Shown here: piece after piece, positions 33,976 to 46,877 of the stretch | Numbering within the stretch: the first letter of the stretch is position 1 | How the letters are laid out: every line of letters begins with the position of its first letter | Made by a program: the position numbers and the translations under genes | NCBI GenBank assembly: GCA_025738555.1 | Contig: JAOVFP010000005.1 | Coordinates: 3,782,001 to 3,846,000, forward strand | DNA from: Cyathus striatus | Taxonomy: Eukaryota > Basidiomycota > Agaricomycetes > Agaricales > Nidulariaceae | Reading direction: 5' to 3' | Length of the DNA stretch: 64,000 nucleotides | Notes under the pieces: generated by a model | Database searches by the model: none | What the model was told of the DNA's origin: nothing | The model's input: the letters and a program-made list of their open reading frames with translations, nothing else

Positions 33976-34640
33976 TCAAATACAAGTTATCCATGTTCGC
34001 AAAGAACTGAGAGTTGTTTCAATCGCATCAGGTCTAGAGTCGTGAATCGCCGGCCTACGACGTCGTAAAAATGGCTGGAAGAACTTGGGAAGAACGGCAG
34101 CTGGTGTGCGATCAAGGTTAATATAAGCTTCAACGCAACTTCAATATGTGAAGTGTATGAAAAAGCAGTTCTAGCTCAGTTACCTATTGAATATCAGCAC
34201 CATTCATGGGCAGCGGAGAAAACGTGACTTTCACCTTCTCGTCTGGCTGAACGTATTGGAACAGACCGTAACTTCTTCTTGACCTCTTTGGAGATATTGG
34301 TATAGGTAGAACAAGTATGTAGGCGCATCGACCCATGGCACAGGTTGCCGTGACGGGGCCACAAAATCTTCTGCATGACTACTTATACGCATCGACACAC
34401 CTTTATCTTACCACATATTTTGACCTAAATAACTTAGACGGTTGCTTCAGCTTCGGCATCTCTTTCGCTCCAGGACATTTCTTCTTGGTCTCTTCGTTAT
34501 CCGATATTGCTGTAACACCCGTGTAACACCACCTTCATATATTCCTTTGAAACAGGAAATTCACGCGTCTCGCACCTGCGTCGTGAGGAGACGATTGTAT
34601 TTATTGAGGAAGGGTGGTTATTCCGTGAAGAATGTCTGCA
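33976..34640 (-). other. Unresolved coding-like exon cluster
   Basis: Several minus-strand stretches look like exons but do not join in one clear frame. Pieces include SDNEETKKKCPGAKEMPKLK (about 34500-34440), YGLFQYVQPDEKVKVTFSPL (about 34270-34200) and AYINLDRTPAAVLPKFFQPF (about 34130-34060) ending at a stop near 33976. A plausible 70 bp intron (donor GTCTAAG near 34440, acceptor ATGCAG near 34370) links the first two, but a TAG precedes the next donor. It may be a small unidentified gene or a decaying one. I recognise no family. Confidence 0.3.
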
Positions 34641-34790
34641 AAAGGTTTATAAGTGTTCCGTTGTAACAAGTACTTATCTGAAGGTTAGACGGAGTTGAAG
34701 AGAATTGAGTTGCCGACGCGTGATGTAAGTAGTCGTGGAACTTAAAATTAAACCTCGCCGTATTGGGAATTTCAGTTAAGTACTTTCAGC

Positions 34791-37206
34791 ATGGACCAGA
34801 CCCAATATCATCATCCCCTTCGTCGACTACTACTAAGGCTTCATGAAAGATTCAAACCCACAAAAAACAAAAGTATTGCACTCGTTCGCCGTCGAAAAGC
34901 CCTCCTCTCATTGTTAACACGTCATTTGAGGTCGATTAAGTATGTTGAATGTTTATGCCTGCTCACATTTCTATATCTTCACTCATTTCTGCAAGTATTT
35001 TACTTTTCTTAGTTGGATACTTATGGATGCTTTCTCTGCCATTGTCATATCTTTCTCGCGGGACGTATATTGATGAAAATGCCTTGCAACCGAGTCAGGT
35101 ATGCGTCCGATATTTATTCTCGGCTGCCAGCTGAGCGAAGTATTCTAGGTTAATACGTACTGGAATTGGGGAGATGTGCATACAGCAGACAGGTATCTAG
35201 AACACTTGGAAAGGCTGCGGGACATGAATGCTACCAGTGACCAGTACGCTTAGTTTGTTTTCCGTCACTTAGTTGCAGCAGCTAATATTGGCCAGGCGTG
35301 CAGAGTTCCTTTTGAGTGAATTTCAGAAGCTAGGGATTCTGAGTTATATTCAAAAATATAGGTTTTCGGCCAGCGTAAGGGTTTGTGTATTTCACTCGTG
35401 ACTTACCTTTTTAACGAAGCGCGTCAGGGAATGGATGGTACAAATGTCTACGCCTCACTTGCCTCTCCGCGCGGGCCAGGAACTGAAGCTATGATTATCA
35501 GCGCATCGTGGCTAAGCCGAACCGGAGAAGGAGACGGGACACTCAACTTACGGGGCGTATCAACAGTCCTAGCCCTCGCGAACTTCTTAAAGGGTACCTC
35601 GTTTGCTTTTTTTTTCGTAGTATATCTCAACATTACTACAGGGTATTCATTGTGGGCGAAAGATATAATATTCGTTGTCAGCGACGGCTATCTAGATGGC
35701 ATGCATGCGTGGTTGAACTCGTACCACGACATATCGCAATCCAGTGGGTACTTCAGCCGCAGATACATATAAAATATCTAATAACTTAGCTATACTTAGA
35801 CTTAATTCGAGATAATCTCATGATTTCTTCGGGCGTTATTTGGACCGCATTGAATATTGATTACCCAGGGCATTCATTTTCTCATCTCGGGGTGTATTTT
35901 GGTAAGATTTCCCGCTTTCCTCTTTCACTTATCCTTGAACTACCGTTTAGAGGGTCTTAATGGACGCCTTCCCAATCAAGACCTAATTAACTGCTTCAGC
36001 CGAATATCTCGCTTTACAGGAGGCGTTCCTGTCGTTTTGTATGATCATGTCGACTCTGCAAAGCTGTATACAAAAGTGGCTTCTTGGATTCCGAGTGCTA
36101 TCCTGAACTACGTTGATCTGAGGTCGTACTTTTCTCGCCTTCAAAACATTTTTCGACATTTCAGCTATCAAGTTCAAGGTCGTCCTAGTGGAGTGCATGG
36201 ATTGTTTCATAGGTGCGGCGTTTCTTATTTTTGTAGCACATCATGTAAACATTTCCAGATTCCGGATCGATGCTTTCACAGTATACGCATTTCCAGCTTC
36301 AGGTCCTCATGGATTCCACGCAATTGGACGGTATACTACTTTATCTTTCACTAAAGTCACCTATTAATGCCCCTTTCCAGGATCGTGGAATCTACCCTGC
36401 GAACTATGAATAATCTACTTGAAAGATTGCATGCCTCTTTTTTCTTTTACATGCTGACAGATCATGATCAGTTCATGAAGATTGGCGGTTATCTTCCGAG
36501 CGCCATATTTATTAGCGTCGCACTTATGGTACAAGGTCTTCAGGTCTGGGTTAGCGCTAGCTACTTACGTAGAAAGATCATGACTTCCGAAAAAGCCGTA
36601 TCAACGAAGGAAGATTGGTTGAAACGCAAGAGGCCGGTAACACCGATTTTGGCAATTGTGTTGGGAACATACGCTGTTGGAGGGCTCTTGTTTTTATCCA
36701 TGGAGACATCTTTAAGTTATTCTAACAATGAAGTAAGACACTTTCCGCCCTTGCTTCACTACCACACTGATATGATGATCCAGAAAACTTTGCCTTATAT
36801 TGCTCTTTTGTTTGCTTGTCTTCCCCTAAGTTTGCTTGCAATTCCGCCTTATCCGGATGACGACGTCGCACCGCTGTCATCCGTTTTAAAAGCTTTTAAT
36901 CTTTGCCTTGCTTCCACAGTTATTTCAATTATTGTGATACTTAACTTCTCACTTGCAGCCTTGCTGTCTCTTTCTCTCGGGATTACCTTACCATTTTCTT
37001 CTTCTTCAATGTCAATACCCATGAGGCTACTGAAGTATATTGGCTACATTATCTTGGCATTGAGCTGGGTTTTGTGGGGATCCCAGCTCACTGCAACGGC
37101 ATTTTGGGATTGGGAGATTTTAGGCGGATGGTTTGCTCCTTTTGTTTGCATTGTATATGTCCCATTGGTCTTGCAGGCAGGAATTGTATGTCTCTTACCC
37201 CCTTAG
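34791..37206 (+). CDS. GPI transamidase subunit GAA1
   Basis: A subunit of the ER membrane complex that attaches preformed GPI anchors to proteins. The N-terminus is cytosolic and basic (MDQTQYHHPLRRLLLRLHERF..VRRRKALLSLL), followed by a membrane segment (VGYLWMLSLPLSYLSRGTYI). The lumenal M28-like domain follows with GTNVYASLASPRGPGTEAMI, WAKDIIFVVSDGYLDGMHAW and ALNIDYPGHSFSHLGVYFEG. The last 280 residues (from 36367) contain several hydrophobic helices, as in the family. About nine introns interrupt the first two thirds. Length and order fit GAA1 throughout, and no break is seen. Confidence 0.92.
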
Positions 37207-37325
37207 AAAGTAATTTAATTTCCTTCGATGTCTTCCAATGAATTATGTATGCATAGTACAAAATATATTATAAAAGCGGGCGTACATTACAAAATATAAC
37301 CAAGGCGAATAATCCAATTTAATTT

Positions 37326-38996
37326 TCAACCAATATCCATTGAACCTCCATCTCCGAATAAGTCATCGTCACCTTCTTCGTCATCTATTCCTCCATCATG
37401 GCCAGCATCAGTGTCTTCTGCAGTATCCATTACAATGCCTTCTTTTTTCATCCTTAATTTTTCAGTCATTTCCTCCCTTTGAGCTTGTTTCATCTCAAGG
37501 TCTGCAGTCAACTTCTTCAAAGCATCTTCAAATCGTTTCTAGAGAAAGGTATTAGTGGAATGCATGTACTGAAGTTGGCATGCATTGAACGTACTCGAAT
37601 GAGAGGATTGACAGAGCTGGAGATCTCAGTTTGCTTCTTTGCAACGGCAGCCTCTAGATCTCTGATCTCTGCATTCAATAATTTTCTCGCCTGTGCTTCC
37701 TCGTCATCTTCATCGTCATCTTCCTCACTTTCCTCCTCCTCTTCGTCTTCATCTTCGTCGTCGTACTCGTCATTCTCCGCTGCTGCTTGCTCATCTTCTA
37801 ATGACAACTCTAACTGAGCTGCCAGCTCCTCGTCAATATCCTCATTCTCTTCTTCTCCTTCTTCCTCGTCTTCATCATCATCCTCACCGAGATGACTTCC
37901 GGGTGTCGCGGCATCTGCAACGTCTGAAATAGCAGGTGTAGGCGCATCTATAGGTTCCTCCCGTTCTAAGAACTCCGAGTCCGACAAATCAGGATTGACG
38001 TTTTCCAAGACTTCTAAAGAGTAATATTAATCTCTGTAATAGATGAATCGATATAGCAGTACATACCGTATTTGACTTCTGCAGCGAGAGCATCTTCATC
38101 AAGTAATCTTTCCACCTCTTGCTCAACAGTTTCTATCATCTAAATTTCGTCTGAACCAGTTTCAGCCTACAATAAATAACTGCCTACCCTGCGATTCAAA
38201 CGTTTCCGGAACCTGCGCTTTCTTACATGGTGAAGAGGTGGTGTAACGCCATGAGGCCATATAAACTCGTCGATATTAAAGTCCTTTCGAGTCGCAGCTT
38301 GTTCCTCCGTTTCAAGGCGATCCTCAACGACAAGCATCTGTAAATTGTGAGTAAATGCCCTCATAGGTGAGAAAGGTGGATCGACCTGACATATATCAGC
38401 GACCTTGAACATCTGCTTATTATCTAAGGTCTTCTGTGATTCAATAATGCACGGAAGGTCGACGAGTTTTGCAGAATAGGCATTTTCACCGATGTGAAAT
38501 ACTGCTCTCCGAGAATCTACATGAAACAAGGGATAAATATGACATAAAAGAGACATCAAGTAAATGAACCCTTGAATTTGAACCATACATCTGGCGATAC
38601 CTCCCTGGACGCTGCCATTTTTCGCAACTTTTCCAAGTCCTCTCCAGGTGCTAGTCTTAAAATAAATTGTTCTTCGAACGTAAGGTCTTCATCGTCAGAA
38701 TCAAGCTCGCGGTCATATGGACCTAAAAATGACATTCCTGGAGCTTGCGCAGCTGTCTTTTCACTGAGTTTAAGTTTGAGTTTGGGCTGAGGTTTTGACT
38801 TCGCTGTTGATGAGCGTGTCGATCGCTCAGAGTTGTCCATTGGTGGAGGATTACTCCCACTTCGAAGACGTGAGGTAGCCATAGCATGTTCTGCCACACT
38901 CTTCGGACGCGAATGTAAGCCATTGGATGCAGCGGAAGAACCAGGTTGGTTATCAGTAGTGTCTATGTCATCGACAACAATTAGGTCATCTTCCAT
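37326..38996 (-). CDS. Transcription initiation factor TFIID subunit 7 (TAF7)
   Basis: A TFIID component that binds TAF1 and regulates its activity at promoters. The TAFII55 N-terminal domain has TFEEQFILRLAPGEDLEKLR, VSPDVWFKFK, RRAVFHIGENAYSAKLVDLP, KTLDNKQMFKVADICQ and DEFIWPHGVTPPLHHVRKRR. The middle is extremely acidic (37640-37900, runs of Asp/Glu with Ser), then a coiled coil (KKLTADLEMKQAQREEMTEK) and an acidic Gly/Asp tail. The chosen start is the ATG at 38996 (MEDDLIVVDDIDT); the frame is open further upstream but has no other ATG. Converges with GAA1 (120 bp). Confidence 0.93.
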
Positions 38997-39335
38997 ATTG
39001 TGCGAGATAGGTGACAACCAGGAGGGAAAGGTAGGGCTGGAAGAGGTGAGTTCAGCGTTCAAACGTTCAACGTTCAACTAAGCGAAGCGTCTATTAATAA
39101 CATAGTAATCATAGTCACGCTGCTGGTTTGTCACAGCGTAATGTCACTGATGTGTACATTAACTTTTTTGTTCCCTCAATTTGCCGGGTGCCCTCAATGT
39201 CCAATTAATGTCTCATAAGTTATCGCCCGAGAATAAGTCACTTCGACAGTCAAGGACTAAATTACGTAGTCAAACAGGAATATATTTCTAAAGGATGACA
39301 TAAAACGTGCCCAACGAACTGCACTAAGTATGACA

Positions 39336-40702
39336 TTAATCATCTACTTCGTATTCCACTCGAACGTCGGCAGTGCCAGATCCACCTTCATGATCTTCAA
39401 CATACTCCTCTCCTTCGTCTTCATGTCCTTGTATTGAAGACAGCAGTTGTGCAAACGCTTGCCGTTCTATAACAGCGTAGGCAGTAAAACATCCCAAGAC
39501 AAGACCGAAGAATGCCCAGTTTATTTTTCTCCATTGAACAGCTTCCTCGTCATCGGGTTTTCTCCCTATGCTCCTCCAAGTAGGCCAGGATGGCAATAGC
39601 GACCAAAACGCTGTATGTTGGATCTCCTCCGCCAACGGTGTAAATGATTCGCGAAATACATTGCCTTGAACCCGAAGAGCGTGTATCTCAAGACTAGAAT
39701 ATGACTCTTGAATAAGTGTCCTAACCGATGGATTAGGAAACGGTGCTTTCAACAACACCAATATATGTGCTGCTAGAATTACATCTAGAGTGGTCGGCCT
39801 GTCAAATAAAGGGTTTCAAATACATTAAGTGCATGCTAGAACAAAATTACCGGTCAGTAAATGCATATCTTTGCGCATCCAGAAGCCGCGCATATATATC
39901 AAACGTTGACTTGGCCTTCTCAATGACCTGAATTACTCTCAGCATATGATAGCGTTGTGTTAAAATGGAATGGTAACCTTTTCTTTTTCAAAAGCCGCAC
40001 GAAAGCTCAAATCTGCTTTCTTTTTTTTGCGTCGAGATATCTGGTTAAAAGATTTTCCCTCGTCTTCCTCCACTACAGGCAGACTCCAAAGCCCAGCTGC
40101 TTCTAACCGGTGTTTGTATAAGTCTCGTATACGCTCCGGAACATAGAAGCGTTGTAATGAGCCAACCACAGAGGAAAGAACGCTCCGCATCATGCCATTC
40201 CAATTTTCTGGTGAGGAGTAGAGCATGTAATACTGAACAAATCAAATTTAGCGTGGGTGGAGAATCTACAATAAAAAGACATACCACAAGGTTCCCGAGG
40301 TGTGACTCTGCATGAACACACCATGCCACAAGTCGCGATTTTTGCAATGTCGTCAATGAAATATCTACATTCGCATCAATATACTTAGAACTATCAGACT
40401 TCGGTAGTCCTGAGACATATTTCACGATGGAACGGAAAGAAGGTATGATGTGTTGTCCATGAACGAGAGACGGAAGCTGGCCTTAAGAGCAAGTTGCACA
40501 TTTGATTTGTATGCAAAGAATATGCATACCCACCAGCAGGAGAAGCATCTGGAGAATTGCAGTGTACTAGACGGAACTTTCCAGGAACGGCAAGCTGGAG
40601 CTCAAGCACAGCAGCAAGACACATGGGGTCGAACGATGGTAGACCCCATTGACCTGGCCAAATATACAGGGCAATATCCGTGGTCGGAAGATTGTGGGTC
40701 AT
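39336..40702 (-). CDS. Metaxin / SAM37-type mitochondrial outer-membrane import protein
   Basis: A component of the sorting and assembly machinery, which inserts beta-barrel proteins into the mitochondrial outer membrane. The N-terminal thioredoxin-like region has the metaxin signature LYIWPGQWGLPSFDPMCLA and SLVHGQHIIPSFRSIVKYV. The GST-C-like region includes FDIYARLLDAQRYAFTDRPT and LDVILAAHILVLLKAPFPNP. A hydrophobic segment near the C-terminus (INWAFFGLVLGCFTAYAVI) could be a membrane anchor, followed by an acidic tail. Four introns. The start at 40702 is the only ATG leading directly into the metaxin domain. Divergent from the lyase gene, 644 bp away. Confidence 0.85.
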
Positions 40703-41346
40703 TGAGGTCGAGGAACGTTTAAGCTGAAGTTCAGACAGGTTCAGACGCGAGTGTCTGCCAATATGGCACGTGCGCGTGAGGGTACTTGCGTACTCAGTAC
40801 ATAAAAATGTAAAACTATCATATATCATAACTTACTTACTTCTGCTTCTACACAAGTCTCTTCCTTGCTCTTCTTATTCGTTATTCTCAGCGTTGACGTT
40901 ATCCGGAAAATCTGCGCAATAACTGTTGCAAACCTATTGTTCGCATGACTACAACCAACATTACAGCGGGCCGCGCCAGATCTTTTGCCTTTCAACACAT
41001 TAGATTTGTAACACCATGCCTGAATATTGGACCTGCTGTCTTATCTACGCTTTCCGTGTATACATCATATGACACCATCTTCCAAAATCTGGAAAGGCTG
41101 CTTCATTTCTCATTTCTCCGTGATGTTCTGTTCGCACATGAACGACATACTGAACTCCAAACCAATGTGGCCGCTTAGTGAAACGTCTCACCAACTTTCT
41201 TTCTTTCGCATGTAGATTGGATAGCGCAAACGTGGATTCTTATTTCTTTATCCAGACATTAGATCTGGAATGTTGCAGGTGCACAAGCTTAATGACAGGA
41301 AGGTTTAAATACCATACGGATGTACTTTCACTGCAAAACTTTGAGT
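40703..41346. other. Intergenic, divergent promoters of metaxin and lyase genes
   Basis: No gene is supported. Both genes start outward from this region, so it should hold two promoters; no TATA-like box is convincing. Confidence 0.45.
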
Positions 41347-42971
41347 ATGTTTCCCCCTACTTCACTGTTCGTTTTTTCTATCTTTCTTGTACCTGCATTT
41401 GCGCTCTTAGCTTTCCCGGACGCCGAGGGTAATGTTTCCTCATCACAATTGCTTAGCAAGTTTACATATGCGTTCTCAGGCTTTGGTGCGGAATCAATAG
41501 GCGGTAGAGGTGGTTCTGTATATATTGTCACAAACCTGAACGACTCTGGATCTGGGAGTTTTCGTGATGCAGTTTCAGAGAGTAACAGGGCAAGTCGCCC
41601 ATTAATAAACACGTCAATATGACCTTCATTCTCCAAAAGATCGTTACATTCGCTGTCGGGGGAGTCATTGATATCAGCAGTCGCATTGTTGTCAGCAGCC
41701 ATGTCACAATCGCAGGGCAAACCGCTCCTGGTCAAGGAATCACAGTCTATGGCAATGGTGTCTCGTATTCAGGCGCAAGCAATACAATTACGAGGTATAT
41801 CCGGTATCGAATGGGCACAGGTGGTAAGTCTGCGTTGTTCTTCCAATTCAAACAGTGGTCATCACTCCCATTAGGCGACTCTGGTAAAGATGCGATTACC
41901 ATTGCCAACGGGGCGAACATGATTTTCGACCATGTCAGCGTTTCGTGGGGTCGGGACGAGACCTTCTCCATCAATGGCGATGTTTCAAACATCACGATCT
42001 CCGACTCAATCATTGCTCAAGGCTTGGAGGCCCATTCTTGCGGCGGTCTGATTCAAACAGACGGCGGCGTGAGTATTATCCGGAGTCTGTATATTGACAA
42101 CAAAACCAGGAATCCTAAAGTGAAAGGAGTAAACGAATTTGTTAATAATATTGTATGTAGACATAACGCTGGGTTGAATGTATCGATATAACGACGTTAA
42201 TCTTCAGGTGTATAACTGGGGTGCTGGCGGTGGATATATTGCTGGGGATTCAGAAGGTCCTTCAGAAGCCAATATACTTAACAATGTTTTCATTAGTGGG
42301 CCGTCCACATCAACGCACCCGTGTACAATATCTCCTTTTTTTCTGCGTTCAAACACTCACATCATCTGGTAGTTACACGTGGAAATGCTAATTTTCACGC
42401 CTACGTATCCAACAACTATTATGACCCTGACCAAGATGGGTCACTTAATGGATGGATCTTGTCAGCCACTACCGACAACTATTCTGATATAGATTTCCAG
42501 GTCGATAAATATAACTATCCAACTGTAAAGACATTGCTGAACCCTACGGATGCACTGACGAAGGTTATCGCGTCTGCAGGGGCAAGCAAAACCAGGGATC
42601 ACGTCGATAACTATTTGATAAACACAGAACTCAAGTCTTACGGAAAGGTCGGTGCTCTTATCTCCGATCCTTCTGTCTCGCCCATGAATGGTGCTGGGCC
42701 TGTGAGCGGTGGAACGGTACGGACTGGCCGACGAAGTCTTATTCAAGAGGATAACTAATATTGACTTGGGATATATACTAGGCACCCGTCGACACAGATA
42801 ATGACGGCATTCCAGACTCCTACGAAGCTGCTCATGGTACAAACCCAGATGTAAATGATTCTAGTAATTTAGCTTCCAATGGCTATGCCAGTATGTTTGT
42901 CGCCTACATCTTCAGCGGCCGCTCGTTGACCCGATCTAGATATTGAGAACTATGTTAACAGTCTCGTTTGA
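41347..42971 (+). CDS. Secreted pectate lyase-like polysaccharide lyase
   Basis: The N-terminal signal peptide is MFPPTSLFVFSIFLVPAFAL. The mature protein has the right-handed beta-helix repeat style of pectate lyases: GGSVYIVTNLNDSGSGSFRD, IVTFAVGGVIDISSRIVV, VTIAGQTAPGQGITVYG, DAITIANGANMIFDHVSVSW and GLNEF-like VNEFVNNIVYNWG. Near the C-terminus DTDNDGIPDSYEAAHGTNPD is a calcium-binding repeat of thrombospondin type 3 form. Introns of about 50-70 bp interrupt it, the last giving NGYANIENYVNSLV. It would cleave pectic polymers outside the cell by beta-elimination. The family is probably PL1-like; the subfamily is not determined. Confidence 0.87.
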
Positions 42972-43258
42972 AATTTAAATCGTGTACATATTTACTGTAG
43001 TGCTTGTTATTATTATCATCCCCGTTGGTTTTTTTTCTACTTGATTTCTGCTCCATGGTGACTACTTAGTTGAAATAAGTACGTTATTTCTAAATCCTCC
43101 TGCCAGTGGTCGTACTGAGTTGGTACTGAGGCCTTTCTCCTCACGTGTTGTTTATTGGCCCGATACGTCAGGATACGTCCTTGGTTTGGAAGTACATAGA
43201 CCGTTTACGTACTGCTTACTACTATGTAAGTATAGTACTAACGCGCTGAATACATTAA

Positions 43259-44713
43259 ATGAGAATACGCTTTGTTCCGAACATTGCTATTTCCATTCGT
43301 TCCTTTTCGCCGCCTCGCAGAAGTGGTTTGTCTAGTGCTGTCTCCATGCCTCCAAAACGACCATCAAATAAACGCAAGGTAGAGGAGTCTGCAGGCTCTG
43401 ACGCCATAAATGAAGGATCTTCAGTTGCTAAAAGGCCGAAGAAGAATGCTTCAGAAACCCCAGCGTCTGCATCGTCTGAAAGTGCTCAGCCTACTAATAA
43501 AGTCTTGCCAGTGCACATCAGCTTCCCCCCTAAGACTGCAGAGAGTACGCGCATTGCGACGTGGAACGTCTGTGGACTAGCAGCCTCTCAAAAGAAAGTT
43601 AGAATGATGACGTTTTCCCTTTGTGTTAGGCTTTAACGCGTATGTGTTGACAGGGATTCAAGCACTATGTGGATGCTGAAGATCCTGATATCATCATTCT
43701 AACTGAAACAAAGGTGCGTCCATGTTTTTCACATTGCTAGCTGAACTCTCAATATATTCAGGTCAACGACGTCCCGGCAGACCCAAGTTTGAAAGAACGA
43801 TTCCCTCATTCATACTGGTCGATTTCGGATAAAAAGTCATATTGTGCGATAATTTACTATTCCGCATTCCAACGAACGACTTATCGTCTTAGCTGGAACT
43901 GCAATTCTCTCTAAGTTCAAGGCATTATCGGTAACACATACGCTACCGGGACATCCCGATCCGACCTCCGTCAAGGGTAGAATTATTACCCTAGAGTTTG
44001 AAAGGGTGTATATAATCGGTACGTATGTTGTCAATGCTGGAACAGACTTGAAGGTAGCTAATTTCAGTGATCTATCAATTTTAACATCATGCTAACATTC
44101 ATTGAGACTCTCGACGCCAAAAAATTATGGAACACTCACTTCGATACTTACATTCGCGAGCTGGATAAGAAGAAGCCTGTTATATGGACGGGAGATCTAA
44201 ACGTTGCACCTACAGAACTGGGTATCTATATTTTCACCTCTAGAATTCAAAATCCAACATGTTTTTCTAATAGATTTATCGAACGCAAAAAAGAACTGGA
44301 ATAAAACTGCCGGCTATACGGAGGCAGAGACTTCTGCGTTCAAGCGTATTTTAGAAGGTTCAGAAGATGACAGAACGGCGAACAAGTTCATAGACATTTG
44401 GAGAAAACTACATCCTGCCTTGCGTCATTATACCTATTTTTCATACCGGTTCAATTGTAGACTCAAGGGAATAGGGTGGAGGCTTGATCTGTGTAAGTGA
44501 AAAATTACAATTTTGTCAAACAATCGAATAATATATATTCATTCAGTTGTAGTGAGTCAACGCATTGAAGAGCAAGTCAAGATGGTGTGTTCCCTCTTTT
44601 AAGTTGTATGAGATGCACTAACTCCATCGCTCTTTAAGTGTGAAATTCGAAGCGAAATTTATGGCGCTTCTGATCACTGTCCATTGGTGATGGAAATCGA
44701 AGGATTATTCTAA
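43259..44713 (+). CDS. AP endonuclease, exonuclease III family
   Basis: A base-excision repair nuclease that cuts DNA 5' to abasic sites. The N-terminus is basic and may carry both mitochondrial and nuclear signals: MRIRFVPNIAISIRSFSPPR, then KRPSNKRKVEES and AKRPKKNASE; a second ATG (MPPKRPSNKRK) would give a nuclear form. Catalytic blocks follow in order: RIATWNVCGLAAS, DIIILTETKVNDVP, GTAILSKFKAL, VIWTGDLNVAPTEL, FNCRLKGIGWRLDLFVVS and IYGASDHCPLVMEIEGLF. The metal-binding Glu and the Asp/His pair are present. About seven introns. There is no C-terminal GRF zinc finger, so it is closer to APE1 than to the longer fungal Apn2. Confidence 0.93.
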
Positions 44714-44839
44714 TGAACACTTAATTCCCAGCTGTGAAGGTGCATAGTAAAGTACAATTCAGGGTATAATTATATACATGTATCCTTCCAATGAAAATTT
44801 GATATTCCAATGCCAGTTGTCTGATTGTTTCATAAATAG

Positions 44840-46128
44840 CTAATATTCGCCAAAGCGAGTGTGTCCAGTCTGTTCTGCATGTGACCGTGCTTCCTTTTCT
44901 CCTTTCAAGCCTTTACCGCATTGCTCACATTTTAAATCAAATGTGGCTGTATTGGTGAAGGCCTTTTTGGAACGTAAACTGTCGACGAGCTTCTTGGCAG
45001 CCTTTAATACAGAATCGGAAGCGTCGTCTGATGAAGTCTAAAATACATATTACTAACTTGCTCTCAAGAAAACACTTGAAAATCAAACATACAATAGGAA
45101 ATAAAGTTTGATGCCATTCTGATGGCGCCTCTGCCATAGGTGCAATGGAAACAGCGTCGTAGTGAATACCGGAATAGATGAGAATGCAGCGCATCGGACT
45201 TCCTCTGACAGAAGGTGGTGAAAAGTGATCAATCCGCCCGGTTTCTACATCGATGCTAGCTATTTCCGTTTGATAATGTGCAGCGAGAATTCCGAGCTCG
45301 ATTGCACCTCCCCACGTAGTTGGTTTAAGGATTGTAGCAATGTACTGCGAGGGTGGCATGCTGAAAATAAGCAAACGTTAATGACTTTCCGATTCAAATT
45401 GATACAAACTCACCCAAGAATGGCTTCATTATAAGTCTCCGTATCCTTTCGAATTCCTTCTGCAACAACTGTGTAATGCAATCTTGATTAAATGACGAAA
45501 CACAAATCACAGAGAAACGTCCCACTTTGTCGCATGTCCGAAGCTTTGTCCATGGATTGTTCAAATACAAGAGCGGCAGATGAAAAGAGGCAGGAATTAT
45601 CATCGGGAACTACCTTCAAGAACGAGTTAGTATAAGTGAATAAAATGCATTGATAATCACATACTCTATGTATGAGTACTCCGCTATCTGTTTCGACATG
45701 ATCGGGTCCAGACGTAGATATCGGTGGCTGAGAACGGGTAGGAGATCGCGGAACCGCCGACTTTAATTCCGAAGGAGAAGTTGTTTGGGACGATGTTGTA
45801 GCTGACCTTTGAGATGTAGATGACGCTAATTTTCCGCTAACGATGAGCTGCTCCCCACGAGATAGGCCAAGACTGGAAACTGGTAATTCAGGAATGAGAG
45901 TGAGCTCGCGTGGGGGATAACCGGCTTTAACTAATAAGACGAAACATGATAAGGGTGAAACTGAAATATGGCATGATGACAGCATTACTCACGGACTTGG
46001 AGAGAGGGAAGGATGTTTGTTACGGCATATATTTCCTGTTGAAGATCCTGTACAGTAAAGTCGTCGCGATCAATAGCGACCTGAATTGTTGATACGCCAG
46101 AAGGGTGGCGCAGTCTCAGTGGAGGCAT
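44840..46128 (-). CDS. Ubiquitin thioesterase OTU1 (YOD1)
   Basis: A deubiquitinase that works with Cdc48/p97. The start at 46128 gives MPPLRLRHPSGVSTIQVAID, a UBX-like domain that binds Cdc48 in the family, continuing to AGYPPRELTLIPELPVSSLG. A Ser/Thr-rich linker follows. The OTU core has the catalytic VPDDNSCLFSSAALVFEQ (Asp and Cys), GMPPSQYIATILKPTTWGGA, and YSGIHYDAVSIAP with the catalytic His. The C-terminus has a C2H2 finger, LKCEQCGKGLKGEKEARSHA followed by TGHTRFGEY. Several short introns. It is divergent from the HSP12 gene. Confidence 0.93.
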
Positions 46129-46406
46129 GGAGTAGTCTGGAGTAGCACAGATGTAAGTACTTGGTTGATTGAGACTTTGAGTGGCAGAGACGTCTGCTCC
46201 GTAGATTTGCTCGCAACCATTGCGTCATTTGCTGATCAATGTTTACTAATGCCTCCTGCTCAATGCCAGTGCCAAACCTCTCCAAACCTGCGATCGTCAA
46301 TACTTACTTTTCCTGTACTCGATCACAACTAGATCATCATGGGGTAAAATCGTCATCTACTCCCTCTACGCATCACCTCAACGTCATTCCAATTCATTCA
46401 GATGTC

Positions 46407-46414
46407 TATATAAA
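46407..46414 (+). promoter_or_regulatory. TATA box of the HSP12-type gene
   Basis: TATATAAA lies about 90 bp upstream of the ATG at 46506, with a CCAAT string near 46389. A strong TATA box fits a highly inducible stress gene. C/T-rich sequence follows up to the start codon. Confidence 0.65.
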
Positions 46415-46505
46415 CTCACAGCATCGACTCTTTTTTTCTCACTACTCTCATCAACCAAGTACTTTCATACTTTCAATCTCATTTAAACAACAACTTGTAA
46501 TTACA

Positions 46506-46877
46506 ATGTCCGATACTGGCCGTCAATCTTTCACCGACAAGGCAGGTTCTGCTTTAAAGGTGTGTCGACTTTAATAATTTTTTATTGTTACCGTTCACTA
46601 ATCAACTTTCTCATAGCCCGATTCTCAGAAGGGCACCGTCGAGCAGGCTGGCGATTTCGTTAAGGGCAAGAGCGACTCAGCTGCGTCTACTTTCCAGCCC
46701 AACAGTCAGAAGTCAACTACCCAGCAAGCTGGTGATACCCTCAGCGGCAACAAGAATGATAATCAGGTTTGTGCGGTTGATTAAATTTTTGTAGTTTTCT
46801 TTTTAATTGCCGGTCTACAGGAGTCTCTTCTAGACAAGACCAAGAATGCTATGGGTTTTGGCGGAAACCGTTCCTAG
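46506..46877 (+). CDS. Small heat-shock/stress protein of the HSP9/HSP12 family
   Basis: A short hydrophilic protein of about 80 residues in three exons. The N-terminus MSDTGRQSFTDKAGSALK is the family signature; repeats of similar amphipathic segments follow (KGTVEQAGDFVKGKSDSAAS, STTQQAGDTLSGNKND) and it ends SLLDKTKNAMGFGGNRS. In yeast Hsp12 is unfolded in solution, becomes helical at membranes, and accumulates under heat, osmotic stress and in stationary phase. Codon use is strongly biased, as expected for high expression. Confidence 0.93.
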
